A stretch of DNA of 64,000 nucleotides, from contig JANPKU010000042.1 in assembly GCA_031426215.1 (NCBI GenBank), positions 1 to 64,000 of the forward strand, in the 5' to 3' direction. Below the pieces are notes generated by a model that ran no database searches, was not told where the DNA came from, and saw only the letters and a program-made list of their open reading frames with translations. The number at the start of each line of letters is the position of its first letter. Within the stretch, counting starts at the first letter, position 1. Shown one piece after another: positions 45,413 to 54,093 of this stretch. The stretch comes from Sva-07 sp031426215. Its GTDB lineage: Bacteria > Actinomycetota > Acidimicrobiia > Acidimicrobiales > Ilumatobacteraceae. Position numbers and translations under genes: made by a program.

Positions 45413-46559
45413 TCTCGACAATCTGCTCGCCAGTCGCGAGATGATCCTGGTCGCCGGCTCCGGTGGCGTCGGCAAGACCACGATCGCTGCGGCGCTCGGC
45501 ATCGCTGCCGCATCCCGACAGAAAGGTCGGGTACTGGTGCTCACGGTCGATCCCGCCCGACGATTGGCCACGGCGCTCGGCCTCGACGAGTTCGGCAACA
45601 CGCCGATACGGATCGATCCCGCTGCATTCACCGACGCCGGGGTCAAGGTTCGTGGCGAGGTGTGGGTGGCGATGCTCGACACCAAGGCGGGATGGGACGA
45701 GCTGATCATGCGCCACGCTCCCGACGCCGCGATCCGCGATGCGGTGCTCGCCAATCCGCTGTACGAGAACATCACGAGCCGATTCGTGCACAGCCACGAG
45801 TACCTGGCGATGGAACAGCTCCACGATCTGCATGCTCGCGGCGACTTCGACCTCGTCATCGTCGACACGCCGCCATCGCGCAACGCTCTCTCGATCCTCG
45901 ATGCACCGGGTCGGATGGTCGAGTTCTTCGGGAGCCGGCTGTTGCGGTGGCTCACGGTGCCCTACCGATCACGACTGTTCACGATGGCGTCGAAGCCGTT
46001 CTACCAGGTGGCCGATCGGGTGTTGGGCTCACGGTTTCTGCAGGACATTGCCGACTTCTTCGTGCTGTTCCAGGCGATGGAGGCCGGGTTCGTGCGTCGC
46101 GCCCGTGAAGTCGAAGCGTTGCTCGTCGACCCCAGGACCGCCTTCGTCGTGGTCACGACGCTCGAGACCGCGCCGAGCCACGAGGCCCGTTTCCTCGCCC
46201 GGTCACTGCTCGAGCGGCAGATGTGCCTCGGTGCGATCATCGCGAACCGGGTGCTGCCCGAGGAGCTCGCCAGTCGACAGGCAGCCAACAGCGCGGCAGC
46301 ACTGACCGATCAGGCCCCGGGCCCGCTCGCCGACGCCGTGGCAGAGCGTCTCGACCTGCCGGTCAAGAATGTTCGCTCCGTCCTGACCCAGATCGCAGCG
46401 AGATTCGACGACGTTGCCCTGGTTGCTGCACGTGAGTCCGATCGGCATTCGGAACTCGCTGCGATGGCGCCGGCGATGATCTCGGTGCCCTGGCTCGAGG
46501 GTGACATCCACGACCTCGCCGGGTTGGGCCAGTTGGCCGGTCACCTGCGCAACGCTTGA
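45405..46559 (+). CDS. ArsA/Get3-like ATPase, second subunit
   Basis: A 384-residue ArsA-family ATPase. Walker A reads LVAGSGGVGKTTIAAA, with Ser where the signature lysine of this class lies, so that site is altered. Switch II is intact (VIVDTPPSRNALSILD). With the first subunit, it looks like a pair in which each keeps what the other lost. GTG at 45405 overlaps the previous stop by 8 bases. A hydrophobic stretch around FFGSRLLRWLTVP may interact with a membrane-associated client. Confidence 0.89.
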   Translation: MSDLDNLLASREMILVAGSGGVGKTTIAAALGIAAASRQKGRVLVLTVDPARRLATALGLDEFGNTPIRIDPAAFTDAGVKVRGEVWVAMLDTKAGWDELIMRHAPDAAIRDAVLANPLYENITSRFVHSHEYLAMEQLHDLHARGDFDLVIVDTPPSRNALSILDAPGRMVEFFGSRLLRWLTVPYRSRLFTMASKPFYQVADRVLGSRFLQDIADFFVLFQAMEAGFVRRAREVEALLVDPRTAFVVVTTLETAPSHEARFLARSLLERQMCLGAIIANRVLPEELASRQAANSAAALTDQAPGPLADAVAERLDLPVKNVRSVLTQIAARFDDVALVAARESDRHSELAAMAPAMISVPWLEGDIHDLAGLGQLAGHLRNA

Positions 46560-46581
46560 TCATCAGGCAGAATCAACGGTG

Positions 46582-48093
46582 ATGACCTCTCTCGCCGAAC
46601 TGGCCCGCGAGCACTCCACGCTCGAACGCGACGACATCGATCACCTGCACCGGCTCAGCGCCGAGTGGGCGTTCCTCGCCGACCTGTGCTTTGCCGATCT
46701 GCTGCTCTACGTCCGCTCGAGCGAGGGGAAGTGGCTCATCGTCGATCAGGTTCGCCCGGCGACGAACCAGACGATCTACGTCACCGATTACGTCGGGACG
46801 TGGGCTGCCGGCGACGAGGCCGAGCTGATCGAACAGGCTGCTGAGCGCGGTCAACGCGTCGAGGGGGCCATCAATGTCGACGGTGGCAACGACGAACTCA
46901 ATTTCGGTCGCATGCTCGCGATTCCCGTGCGTCGCCAGGATCGGGTGATCGCCGTACTCACGAAGGAATGGAAGGTTCGAGCAGGCCGCCCGCTCGGCGA
47001 ACTCGAACGCAACTATTCCGACATCTTCGAAGAGTTCGTGCAGATGATCGAGGTCGGATCGTTCCCGTTCGCCGGGCGCGTCGCCGACTCGAGTGCGGCG
47101 CCCCGCGTCGGCGACGGTGTCTTGACGCTCGATGCATCCGGCACCGTCACGTACGTGTCGCCGAACGCGAACTCGGCGCTGCATCGCGTGGGCATCCAGG
47201 CCAATCCCGTCGGCATGCGGCTGGCCGAGCTGGGCTTCCACGACGGCCCCGTCCGTCAGGCGTTCGAACGGTTCGAACCGGTCGTCGAGGAGTTCGAACA
47301 GGGCACTGACGCCACGCTGCTGTGTCGGTGCGTTCCGATCGTCACCAAGACCGCGTCCGGTCCTGGTATCGCCGGCGGCCTGCTGTTGGTGCGAGACGTC
47401 ACCGAGTTGCGCAAACGCGATCGCCTCCTGCTGAGCAAAGACGCGACGATCCGCGAAATCCATCACCGGGTGAAGAACAACCTGCAGACGATCTCGTCAC
47501 TGCTTCGCCTGCAGTCGCGTCGGCTCACCAACCCCGAGGCGAAGGCGGCCGTGCAGGATTCTGTTCGTCGGATCCGCACGATCGCACTCGTGCACGAGTC
47601 GTTGTCGCGCGAACCGGGCGAGGACATCGCGTTCATCGAGATCGTCCGACCATTGCTGCGCCTCGCCGAGGAGGGTCTCCAGTCGCCCGATCGGCCCGTG
47701 CGTTTCACCGTGAGTGGAGACGGCGGGCGTATCCCGGCCAACACGGCGACACCGCTGTCGGTCGTGCTCACCGAGTTGTTGCAGAACGCTGTCGATCACG
47801 GGTTCCCGGAAGGAAGCGGCGGCGGCGACGTGCAGGTCGGGCTCTCGCAGCACGATCGCAATCTCACCATCCGGGTCGTCGACAACGGACGCGGCGTCGA
47901 TCCCTCGTTCGACATCGACCACGCGACTGGACTCGGGCTGTCGATCGTGCGCACGTTGGTGACCACCGAACTCAACGGCACCATCGACATCCGCCCTGCG
48001 ACGAAAGACGACTTGGCCGGCGCCGGCTTGGGCGACGGTGCCAGCCGTCAGCACGGAACGGTCATCGAGCTCTGCGTCCCGGCACACGATTGA
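46582..48093 (+). CDS. pdtaS: Sensor histidine kinase, PdtaS type
   Basis: Cytosolic HWE/HisKA_2-type kinase of 503 residues. An N-terminal GAF-like region (1-150) and a PAS-like domain (about 170-285) are followed by the phospho-acceptor helix EIHHRVKNNLQTISSLL (His 294-295). The ATPase domain has N-box LTELLQNAVDHG, G1 VDNGRG and G2 GLGLSIV. There are no membrane helices, as in mycobacterial PdtaS, which phosphorylates the ANTAR RNA-binding regulator PdtaR. No pdtaR is in this window. It faces whiB1 tail-to-tail, an arrangement like Rv3219/Rv3220c. Confidence 0.9.
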   Translation: MTSLAELAREHSTLERDDIDHLHRLSAEWAFLADLCFADLLLYVRSSEGKWLIVDQVRPATNQTIYVTDYVGTWAAGDEAELIEQAAERGQRVEGAINVDGGNDELNFGRMLAIPVRRQDRVIAVLTKEWKVRAGRPLGELERNYSDIFEEFVQMIEVGSFPFAGRVADSSAAPRVGDGVLTLDASGTVTYVSPNANSALHRVGIQANPVGMRLAELGFHDGPVRQAFERFEPVVEEFEQGTDATLLCRCVPIVTKTASGPGIAGGLLLVRDVTELRKRDRLLLSKDATIREIHHRVKNNLQTISSLLRLQSRRLTNPEAKAAVQDSVRRIRTIALVHESLSREPGEDIAFIEIVRPLLRLAEEGLQSPDRPVRFTVSGDGGRIPANTATPLSVVLTELLQNAVDHGFPEGSGGGDVQVGLSQHDRNLTIRVVDNGRGVDPSFDIDHATGLGLSIVRTLVTTELNGTIDIRPATKDDLAGAGLGDGASRQHGTVIELCVPAHD

Positions 48094-48153
48094 TGCTGCA
48101 CGCTGTCGGAGGCTCACATCACGCACGTGGGCGTCGATCGGGGTCGCCTCCGA

Positions 48154-48184
48154 TCCGGCTCGTCGCTGGCGCTTCCCTCGCCGG
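48154..48184 (+). repeat. Dispersed 31-bp repeat, copy B
   Basis: Same 31-base core as 23592-23622 and 57667-57697. It lies in the 112-base gap between convergent pdtaS and whiB1. A GGGGTCGCCTCC sequence before it is similar to that before copy A. Confidence 0.8.
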
Positions 48185-48205
48185 GTGTGACTTCGTCTTC
48201 TGAAC

Positions 48206-48505
48206 TCAGCTGACGCGGGCGGCGCGGGAGGCGGCGACGCGACGGCGGCGGATGACCCGACGCTCTTCCTCGGTCAGACCGCCCCAGATTCCCGAGTCCT
48301 GATTGGTCTCGAGCGCGAAATCGAGGCACTGTTTGGCCACGCCGCACTCGTCGCAGACCTCCTTCGCGCGATCGATCTGGACCAGCGCGTGTCCTGTGGT
48401 GCCGACCGGGAAGAACAGCTCCGGGTCGGTGTCGCGGCAGATGGCGTGGTCGCGCCATTCGTAGTCTGCTGCTCCAAGGGTGAGGCTGGACGCAAGGATC
48501 GACAC
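48206..48505 (-). CDS. whiB1: WhiB family transcriptional regulator, WhiB1-like
   Basis: A 99-residue Wbl protein. Four cysteines for a [4Fe-4S] cluster are at C23, C51, C54 and C60 (AIC, VCDEC, KQC), followed by the family turn SGIWGGLTEEER and a basic C-terminal RRRR tail for DNA contact. The sequence DTDPELFFPVGTTGHALVQI is close to mycobacterial WhiB1, which is an NO-sensitive essential regulator that binds the primary sigma factor. GTG at 48505 has a GAGGAG Shine-Dalgarno 9 bases upstream. Convergent with pdtaS. Confidence 0.95.
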   Translation of the reverse strand: MSILASSLTLGAADYEWRDHAICRDTDPELFFPVGTTGHALVQIDRAKEVCDECGVAKQCLDFALETNQDSGIWGGLTEEERRVIRRRRVAASRAARVS

Positions 48506-48596
48506 GTTTGGTGCTCCTCGAAGGTGGGGGTGGCGGGGGTACCGCCGGGGATGGGGGACGTCGCCAGGAGGCGAGAGGCCATTCGGGCCGGGTCGA

Positions 48597-48625
48597 ACTG
48601 TAGGCGCCGCAGTGTGCCGCCGCAA
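48597..48625 (-). promoter_or_regulatory. Candidate whiB1 promoter
   Basis: On the minus strand, TTGCGG (48625-48620) and TACAGT (48602-48597) are separated by 17 bases. It gives a leader of about 85 bases before the GTG. The opposite strand promoter of the GDPD gene is in the same gap. Confidence 0.5.
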
Positions 48626-48679
48626 GGGCACATTGGCCACTTGTTCGCGGCGCCGAGTGTGTTCCGCCATGATGGGTGC

Positions 48680-49387
48680 ATGCTCGTGCTCGCCCACCGT
48701 GGTGCTTCTGTCGCTGCCCCAGAGAACACACCCGCGGCGTTCGAACTCGCCGATCGTCTGGGTTCCGACGGTGTGGAACTCGACGTTCGTCGCGCACCGG
48801 ATGGACGACTGCTCGTCGCCCACGATCCGCTGCCGGATACGTTGGACGAGATCGATGCGCTCGGGCTCGCCAGCCTCGCCGAGGTGCTCGACGCGTGCGG
48901 CGACCGGATGCTCGTGAACGTCGAGATCAAGAACTCGAGTCGTGACGCTGGCTACGACCCGACGATGTCGATGATCGCACCGATCATCGAGGAGCTTCGT
49001 CGGCGTGGACCGCGGGCCTTGCAGCGTTTTCTGATCTCGTCGTTCTCGTGGACCACCGTGACCGCCTGCCGTGATCTCGCTCCCGATATCGCGACGGGTT
49101 GTCTGACGTCCGCTCCGGTCGACGCCGCAACGATCGGACGGCTTGCGGCAGCGGGACATGCAGCACTGCATCCGTACGAACCTCAGGTCGACGAGGCGCT
49201 GGTGGCGCTGTGCCATGCGAATGGCATGGCGATCAACACCTGGACCTGCAACGACCCCGGTCGGCTCGTGGAGCTGTCCGAACTCGGCGTCGACGGCGTG
49301 TGTACGGACGTGCCCGACATCGCGTTGTCGGCTCTCGGACGTGGCGCCGAATCGGTCGCAGCGGCGTGGCCGACCATCACTGCGTGA
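48680..49387 (+). CDS. Glycerophosphodiester phosphodiesterase
   Basis: GDPD-family TIM-barrel enzyme of 235 residues. Motifs: LAHRGASVAAPENTPAAFEL, GVELDVRRAPDGRLLVAHDP with the metal Glu-x-Asp and catalytic His, VNVEIKNS, and the C-terminal GMAINTWTCNDPGRL and GVDGVCTDVPD. It hydrolyses glycerophosphodiesters to glycerol-3-phosphate. ATG at 48680 has CATGAT 6 bases upstream; the frame is open upstream without similarity. No signal peptide, so a cytoplasmic role in phospholipid turnover. Confidence 0.92.
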   Translation: MLVLAHRGASVAAPENTPAAFELADRLGSDGVELDVRRAPDGRLLVAHDPLPDTLDEIDALGLASLAEVLDACGDRMLVNVEIKNSSRDAGYDPTMSMIAPIIEELRRRGPRALQRFLISSFSWTTVTACRDLAPDIATGCLTSAPVDAATIGRLAAAGHAALHPYEPQVDEALVALCHANGMAINTWTCNDPGRLVELSELGVDGVCTDVPDIALSALGRGAESVAAAWPTITA

Positions 49388-49390
49388 ATG

Positions 49391-50305
49391 TCACGTCGGG
49401 AAGACGAGCTGTACCGCGTCGGGAACGTGGGTGAATTCGAGGCGTCTCGTACTGCCGAGTGCGTCGCCGTCGACCTGGTAGGGGAACGGGGTCTCGTCCT
49501 CGATGACGAGGCGGCCCACGTCGACTCGGATGTCGAGGTGGTCAGCCGGCCTGACGCCGCCACCGCGCAGCGCTCCGGCGAGCGAGGTGAGGATCGCTGC
49601 GGCGTTCATCGTCGTGAAGGTGATTGCCACCAATCCGCGATCGAGCGTTGCCGCAGGTGACAGATCGAGCGGCCTGTTGCCGAGGTAGGTGTACGGATTG
49701 GTGTTGAGCACGATGGTGAAATAGCCGTTCTCGACGTCAGGGCCGCCGTCGCCACTGAGGCGGAAGTGGGGCGTGTGCCGGTCGTAGCCGGTGAGCCAGG
49801 TCGAGAGTCCTGACCAGATGAACAGGGGGTGCCCGAGCCAACGCTTCAGCGACGCTCGCTGCTCGACCCGTTCGACCACGGCCGCGTCGAAGCCGACCCC
49901 CGTGTGGAAACAGAAGTATCGGCCGTTGACCTGTCCGAGTCCGATGGGGCGCATGTCGGCGGCCTCGATGCCGTTGGCGAGGTGATCGGCCGCCTCGACG
50001 GGGTCGTTCGGAAGGCCCAGCGTGCGGGCGAACACGTTCGTGGAACCACCCGGAAGCACCCCGAGTGCCGTGTCGGTGCCGGCGATGCCCGTTGCCACCT
50101 CGTTGAGGGTGCCGTCGCCGCCGAAGCCGATGACCACGTCGACCCCCCGTCGGGCGGCGTCATGGGCGAAACGGGTTGCATGACCTCGACGGTTCGTCTC
50201 GACGATCTCGACGGCGTGGCCCTGGCTCAGTCGGCGATGCACGATCACGGTGTTGCGCGCCGTGACCGACGATGCGAAGGAATTGACCACCAGCAGGATC
50301 CGCAA
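49391..50305 (-). CDS. Diacylglycerol kinase catalytic domain protein (YegS-like)
   Basis: Lipid kinase family protein of about 304 residues. The catalytic loop GFGGDGTLNEVATGI is near 64-78 and GVLPGGSTNVFARTLG follows; PLFIWSGLSTWLTGYDRH and the C-terminal VDGDALGSTRRLEFTHVP are typical. The start is uncertain; TTG at 50305 gives the family N-terminus RILLVVNSFASSVT, and TTG at 50359 is a longer alternative. It phosphorylates a lipid such as diacylglycerol or a sphingoid base. Converges with GDPD with 3 bases between stops. Confidence 0.88.
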   Translation of the reverse strand: MRILLVVNSFASSVTARNTVIVHRRLSQGHAVEIVETNRRGHATRFAHDAARRGVDVVIGFGGDGTLNEVATGIAGTDTALGVLPGGSTNVFARTLGLPNDPVEAADHLANGIEAADMRPIGLGQVNGRYFCFHTGVGFDAAVVERVEQRASLKRWLGHPLFIWSGLSTWLTGYDRHTPHFRLSGDGGPDVENGYFTIVLNTNPYTYLGNRPLDLSPAATLDRGLVAITFTTMNAAAILTSLAGALRGGGVRPADHLDIRVDVGRLVIEDETPFPYQVDGDALGSTRRLEFTHVPDAVQLVFPT

Positions 50306-50388
50306 GGCGCCGACGGTACCAATGTGCGGCAACGACTTCGTCGCACGGTTTGGGTGCAAGTTGACGCACCGGTAACTTGGGCGTCCTT

Positions 50389-51156
50389 ATGAACGTCATC
50401 GTCTGTGTGAAACAGATCCCCGACCCGGCGCTGCCCGGCGAGCTGGATCCCTCCACCAACACGCTCAAGCGTGATGGCAAGCTCATCCTCGACGAGTCCG
50501 ACAGCTACGGCGTCGAGATGGCTCTGCAGCTGGTCACCGCAGCCGGCGGTGGCGAGGTCAGCCTCGTGTCGATGGCGCCGAACGACGAGACGTCGGGGTT
50601 GCGCACCGCACTTGCGATGGGGGCCGCCCGAGCAGTTCTGGTCAGCGATGCCTCGCTCGCCGGCGCCGATGCGCTCACCACGGCGAAGATGTTGGCGGGA
50701 GCAACGAAGAAGCTCGGTGATGTCGACCTGATCATTGCCGGAACCGAGTCGTCCGACGGCTACACCGGCACCGTGCCCGAGCAGATCGCCGAGGTCCTCG
50801 GTCTGCCGTCGATCACCTTCGCCAAGCGGATCGAGATCGCCGACGGCGTCCTCAAGGTCGATCGTCAGACCGAGTCCGGCTACGACGAGGTCACCTGCTC
50901 GCTTCCCGCCGTGGTCTCGGTGACAGCCGGCGTCGTCGAGCCTCGCTACCCCAGCTTCAAGGGCATCATGGCCGCCAAGTCGAAGCCGGTCGAGACCGTC
51001 ACCGCGGCCGACCTCGGCATCGAGTCGGTGTCGTGGGCCCAGCAGATCACGTCCGTCGAGAACGCTCCCGCCCGTGAGGCCGGCGAGGTCATCGAAGACG
51101 ACGGCGAGTCGTTCAACAAGATCGTCGAGTTCCTCGACAACCTGAAAGTCATCTGA
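50389..51156 (+). CDS. etfB: Electron transfer flavoprotein subunit beta
   Basis: ETF beta, 255 residues, binding AMP and taking electrons from acyl-CoA dehydrogenases. Motifs: MNVIVCVKQIPDP, DESDSYGVEMALQL, LIIAGTESSDGYTGTVPEQI, and PRYPSFKGIMAAKSKP. ATG at 50389 gives the family start; the frame is open 12 bases further. It sits 11 bases before etfA on one operon. An acyl-CoA dehydrogenase is encoded 9 kb downstream, but its electron partner is presumably this ETF. Confidence 0.96.
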   Translation: MNVIVCVKQIPDPALPGELDPSTNTLKRDGKLILDESDSYGVEMALQLVTAAGGGEVSLVSMAPNDETSGLRTALAMGAARAVLVSDASLAGADALTTAKMLAGATKKLGDVDLIIAGTESSDGYTGTVPEQIAEVLGLPSITFAKRIEIADGVLKVDRQTESGYDEVTCSLPAVVSVTAGVVEPRYPSFKGIMAAKSKPVETVTAADLGIESVSWAQQITSVENAPAREAGEVIEDDGESFNKIVEFLDNLKVI

Positions 51157-51167
51157 GGAGACAACTG

Positions 51168-52136
51168 ATGGGTATCGACAACATCTGGGTGTTCGCACAG
51201 GCCACCGAGGGCGCTCCCACCACGGGAACCCTCGAACTGCTCACGAAGGCTCGCAGCCTCGGTGGCACCGTATCGGCGTTCATCGCCGGCGACGGTGCCG
51301 GCGCTGCTGGCGCACTCGGAGATCACGGCGCCGCGAAGGTCTACGCCACGGGCGACCTGGGCGGGGCACTTCCCGGCGTGGCCGTTGCTGCGGCGATGAA
51401 GGCCGTGATCGACGGCGGCGACAGCCCCGACCTGATCATGTTCCCGCAGAGCTACGAGGGCCGCGACGTGATGGCGCGCCTCTCCGTCAAGCTCGACCGC
51501 ACCGTGCTCACGAACTCCACGTCCGTCACGGTCGAGGGTGACTCGGTCACCGTGCAGACGCCGATCTTCGGTGGCGCCAAGCTGGTCAACTCCACCTTCA
51601 CTGGCGAGCGCCCGTATCTCGCGGCGTTCCGTCCGAAGAGCTTCGTCGCCGAAGCCGGCGCTGGTGCAGCGGGCGAAGTCGTGTCGGCTCCGATTCCCGA
51701 CCTCGGTTCCACCGGTGGTGCCAACGTCACTGCGGTGCACGTCGAGGAGCACTCTGGTCCGAAGCTCGACGAAGCCGCCGTCGTGGTCGCGGGCGGCCGT
51801 GGGCTCGGCGAGTCCGAGAAGTTCGAGATGATCGAGTCGCTCGCGAAGGCACTCAAGGGGGCGCCGGGTGCTTCGCGTGCGATCGTCGACGCCGGCTGGG
51901 TGCCGTACAGCTACCAGGTGGGCCAGACCGGCAAGGTCGTCAAGCCGACCGTGTACATCGCTGCGGGCATCTCCGGTGCTACCCAGCACATGGTGGGGAT
52001 GAAGGGCTCGAAGAACATCATCGCGATCAACAAGGACAAGGAGGCACCGATCTTCGGTGTCGCCGACCTCGGCATCGTCGGTGACGTCCACAAGGTCCTT
52101 CCTCAGCTCCTCGCCGCCCTCGCCGCCCGCAGCTGA
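51168..52136 (+). CDS. etfA: Electron transfer flavoprotein subunit alpha
   Basis: ETF alpha of 322 residues, with the FAD domain at the C-terminal end: RGLGESEKFEMIESLAKAL, VDAGWVPYSYQVGQTGKVV, GISGATQHMVGMKGSKNI and IAINKDKEAPIFGVADLGIV. The N-terminal domain matches the subunit interface. Shine-Dalgarno GAGGAG lies 8 bases before the ATG. A long palindrome follows its stop, facing the convergent gene. Confidence 0.96.
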   Translation: MGIDNIWVFAQATEGAPTTGTLELLTKARSLGGTVSAFIAGDGAGAAGALGDHGAAKVYATGDLGGALPGVAVAAAMKAVIDGGDSPDLIMFPQSYEGRDVMARLSVKLDRTVLTNSTSVTVEGDSVTVQTPIFGGAKLVNSTFTGERPYLAAFRPKSFVAEAGAGAAGEVVSAPIPDLGSTGGANVTAVHVEEHSGPKLDEAAVVVAGGRGLGESEKFEMIESLAKALKGAPGASRAIVDAGWVPYSYQVGQTGKVVKPTVYIAAGISGATQHMVGMKGSKNIIAINKDKEAPIFGVADLGIVGDVHKVLPQLLAALAARS

Positions 52137-52158
52137 CTCGGGCCACCCCTCGAGTTCC

Positions 52159-52209
52159 CGAAATTGCCCGGGATCGTGACGCTCACCGTCACGATCCCGG
52201 GCAATTTCA
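52159..52209. terminator. Long palindrome between convergent genes
   Basis: Arms of 22 bases: GAAATTGCCCGGGATCGTGA-CG at left and its exact complement at right, separated by CTCAC. It resembles the palindrome at 31092-31144 in the outer GAAATT and inner GATCGTGACG segments. It lies between etfA and the convergent unknown gene. Confidence 0.8.
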
Positions 52210-52223
52210 GGTTTCTGGGGTGA

Positions 52224-53237
52224 TCAGGCTGCGTCGCGGGCCAGGATGGCCCAGGCGACGCCCTCGTCGGGGTCGTCCACGGCGAGCTGGAGGTTCCAAC
52301 CCATCGTCGGCTCGTGAGCGTCCCAGCGATACCAGCGCAACGAGGCTGCAAGTTGGCCGAGTTCCTCGGGCGGAACCGGCCAATCATCGATCAGGTCACC
52401 GAACGCAGCGAGCATCCACCACGCCCCGAACCGGCCGGACGCGGCGCCGCGTCGTCGTCCGTGAGCTCCACCGCTCGCCCCGGCCCAGGCGATCCAGGCA
52501 AGTGCAGTTGCCGGGTCGAGTTCGACGATCCGGGCGCGGCGCAGTCCGAGCGCGCCGAGCGCGTCGGCAACCTCACCCTCGACACAGACCACGTCGGCGT
52601 GGCCGTTCGAGCCGGTCAGCCACGGCTCGACGAGCTGGCGGACGGCGAGGTCGACCTCGTCGTCGAGGATCTCGCTGCGAACGGGCACGATGTCGGTCCA
52701 GTCATCGGGCAGCTCGGGCATCGGGAACTCGGCGCCGCCATCGGTATAGGTCGCAAGCGGGTACTCCGGTTCCCACGGCTGCAGTTCGAGCGGTAGATCG
52801 AGCACGGCGGGCAGATCGGGTGCGTCGAGGCGTTCGCCGCGTATCACGCGTTCGTGTGCGACGAACGAGGCCCGGGGCCCGAGGTCGAGGACTGAGCGCA
52901 GTTCGTCCCACGAGTGGAGTTGGGCGGCGACTTCGGTGAGGGGCCCGATCGTGAACCGGCCGGACAGGCCATCGCTCTCGTCGAGGACTGCAGCGACGTA
53001 CTCGGGCGTCGCCAGCAGTGCCAGGCGGTATTCGGCCAGGGTGGCGGCGGGCCAGAGCTGACGACCGGTCGCCACCGCGTGGCGAGACCGGTCGCGCACC
53101 CGCAGGAGGCCGCCCCAGTCGCGTGAACTGCACCGGTCGTCGATCATCCGCACGAGCCCATCGAGGTCGGCGCGATGGATCAGCTCGTCGAGCCGATCGT
53201 CGTCCGCGGAGCGTTCCGCGTCACGATGATCGGACAC
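52224..53237 (-). CDS. Hypothetical protein of the MSMEG_4193/DUF3090/SCO1664 cluster
   Basis: Not recognised. 337 residues, acidic, with a helical N-terminal half (LDELIHRADLDGLVRMIDD, YRLALLATPEYVAAVLDES) and a Trp-rich C-terminal part (TALAWIAWAGASGG, GAWWMLAAFGDLIDD, ASLRWYRWD). No signal peptide or membrane helix. GTG at 53237 starts 2 bases after the stop of SCO1664. The junction CTGACCGTGTCCGA is identical to that between DUF3090 and SCO1664. It may work with the cluster proteins; no motif suggests an activity. Confidence 0.75.
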   Translation of the reverse strand: MSDHRDAERSADDDRLDELIHRADLDGLVRMIDDRCSSRDWGGLLRVRDRSRHAVATGRQLWPAATLAEYRLALLATPEYVAAVLDESDGLSGRFTIGPLTEVAAQLHSWDELRSVLDLGPRASFVAHERVIRGERLDAPDLPAVLDLPLELQPWEPEYPLATYTDGGAEFPMPELPDDWTDIVPVRSEILDDEVDLAVRQLVEPWLTGSNGHADVVCVEGEVADALGALGLRRARIVELDPATALAWIAWAGASGGAHGRRRGAASGRFGAWWMLAAFGDLIDDWPVPPEELGQLAASLRWYRWDAHEPTMGWNLQLAVDDPDEGVAWAILARDAA

Positions 53238-53239
53238 GG

Positions 53240-54091
53240 TCAGACCAGCGGCCAGGGATAACGGCGACCGGACGGATCGGTGGGGAACCGGCGATGCATC
53301 ACGCACCAGCTCGCTCGACGCTGCAGCGCCTCCACCTCGTCGTCGGCGAGGAGCGTGGCGACCTCCAGCGGAACGCGCTCGCACAGGGCGGCGACCCGGT
53401 CGAGCCATACCTCGGGGATCTCCTCGCCGCCGAACTCCCAGATGACGGTGCGCAGCTTGTTCTCGGCGGCGAAGCAGAGGCCATTGTCGATGCCCCACAC
53501 CGATGCCGGCTCGCTGTTGCGCTCGGGGATCAGCAACACGTGGCCACTCTTGCGGTCGGTGTTGTTGGCGAGAACGTCGAGCAGCGCCATCGCACGTAGA
53601 CGGTCGTGGAGATCGGGGTGTGTTTCGTGGATCGTGAAGTAGTGCTGACTGTGGTCGGCCACGACGAACCACTGCACCGACCCCTCACCGACCGGGCCGT
53701 CGCGTAGGACCGTCGGCGGGATCACGCTGAGTCCCAGATGCTCGCTCAGCAGGTATGTGGCCACTTCACGACGATGGAGGCCGGGTTCGAAGTCCCACAG
53801 CGGTCGCTCGCCACGTGTCGGCTTGTAGATCGCAGGATGGGATCGGCCGTCGGCAACCACGTGCACGAGGAACGTCGCGTTGCTGCTGTAGGGCATGCGA
53901 CCCTCGATCTCGATCTCACCGCGCAGGAGATGAGCGATCGGATCGTCGATGGCATCGACGCGCAGCTCGACGCCGCGCCCCTCGTCGTCTTCATCATCAT
54001 CGTCGTCTTCGTCTTCGTACCCGTCGGCTTCGAGGTCGTCGTCGAACTCGGTGTCGACGTCTTCGAATTCGGCGGGCGACGGTTCGGACAC
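53240..54091 (-). CDS. SCO1664 family protein
   Basis: A 283-residue protein with a PI3/4-kinase-like fold in the actinobacterial SCO1664 family. After a very acidic insert (EDEDDDDDEDDEGRG near 27-41), the domain starts at EIEGRMPYSSNATFLV. It contains YKPTRGERPLWDFEPGLHRR and LANNTDRKSGHVLL, which look like ATP and metal contacts (Asn-x-Thr-Asp-Arg). The GTG at 54091 starts 2 bases after the DUF3090 stop; an upstream ATG at 54154 is possible. The role is not established. Confidence 0.88.
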   Translation of the reverse strand: MSEPSPAEFEDVDTEFDDDLEADGYEDEDDDDDEDDEGRGVELRVDAIDDPIAHLLRGEIEIEGRMPYSSNATFLVHVVADGRSHPAIYKPTRGERPLWDFEPGLHRREVATYLLSEHLGLSVIPPTVLRDGPVGEGSVQWFVVADHSQHYFTIHETHPDLHDRLRAMALLDVLANNTDRKSGHVLLIPERNSEPASVWGIDNGLCFAAENKLRTVIWEFGGEEIPEVWLDRVAALCERVPLEVATLLADDEVEALQRRASWCVMHRRFPTDPSGRRYPWPLV

Positions 54092-54093
54092 GG

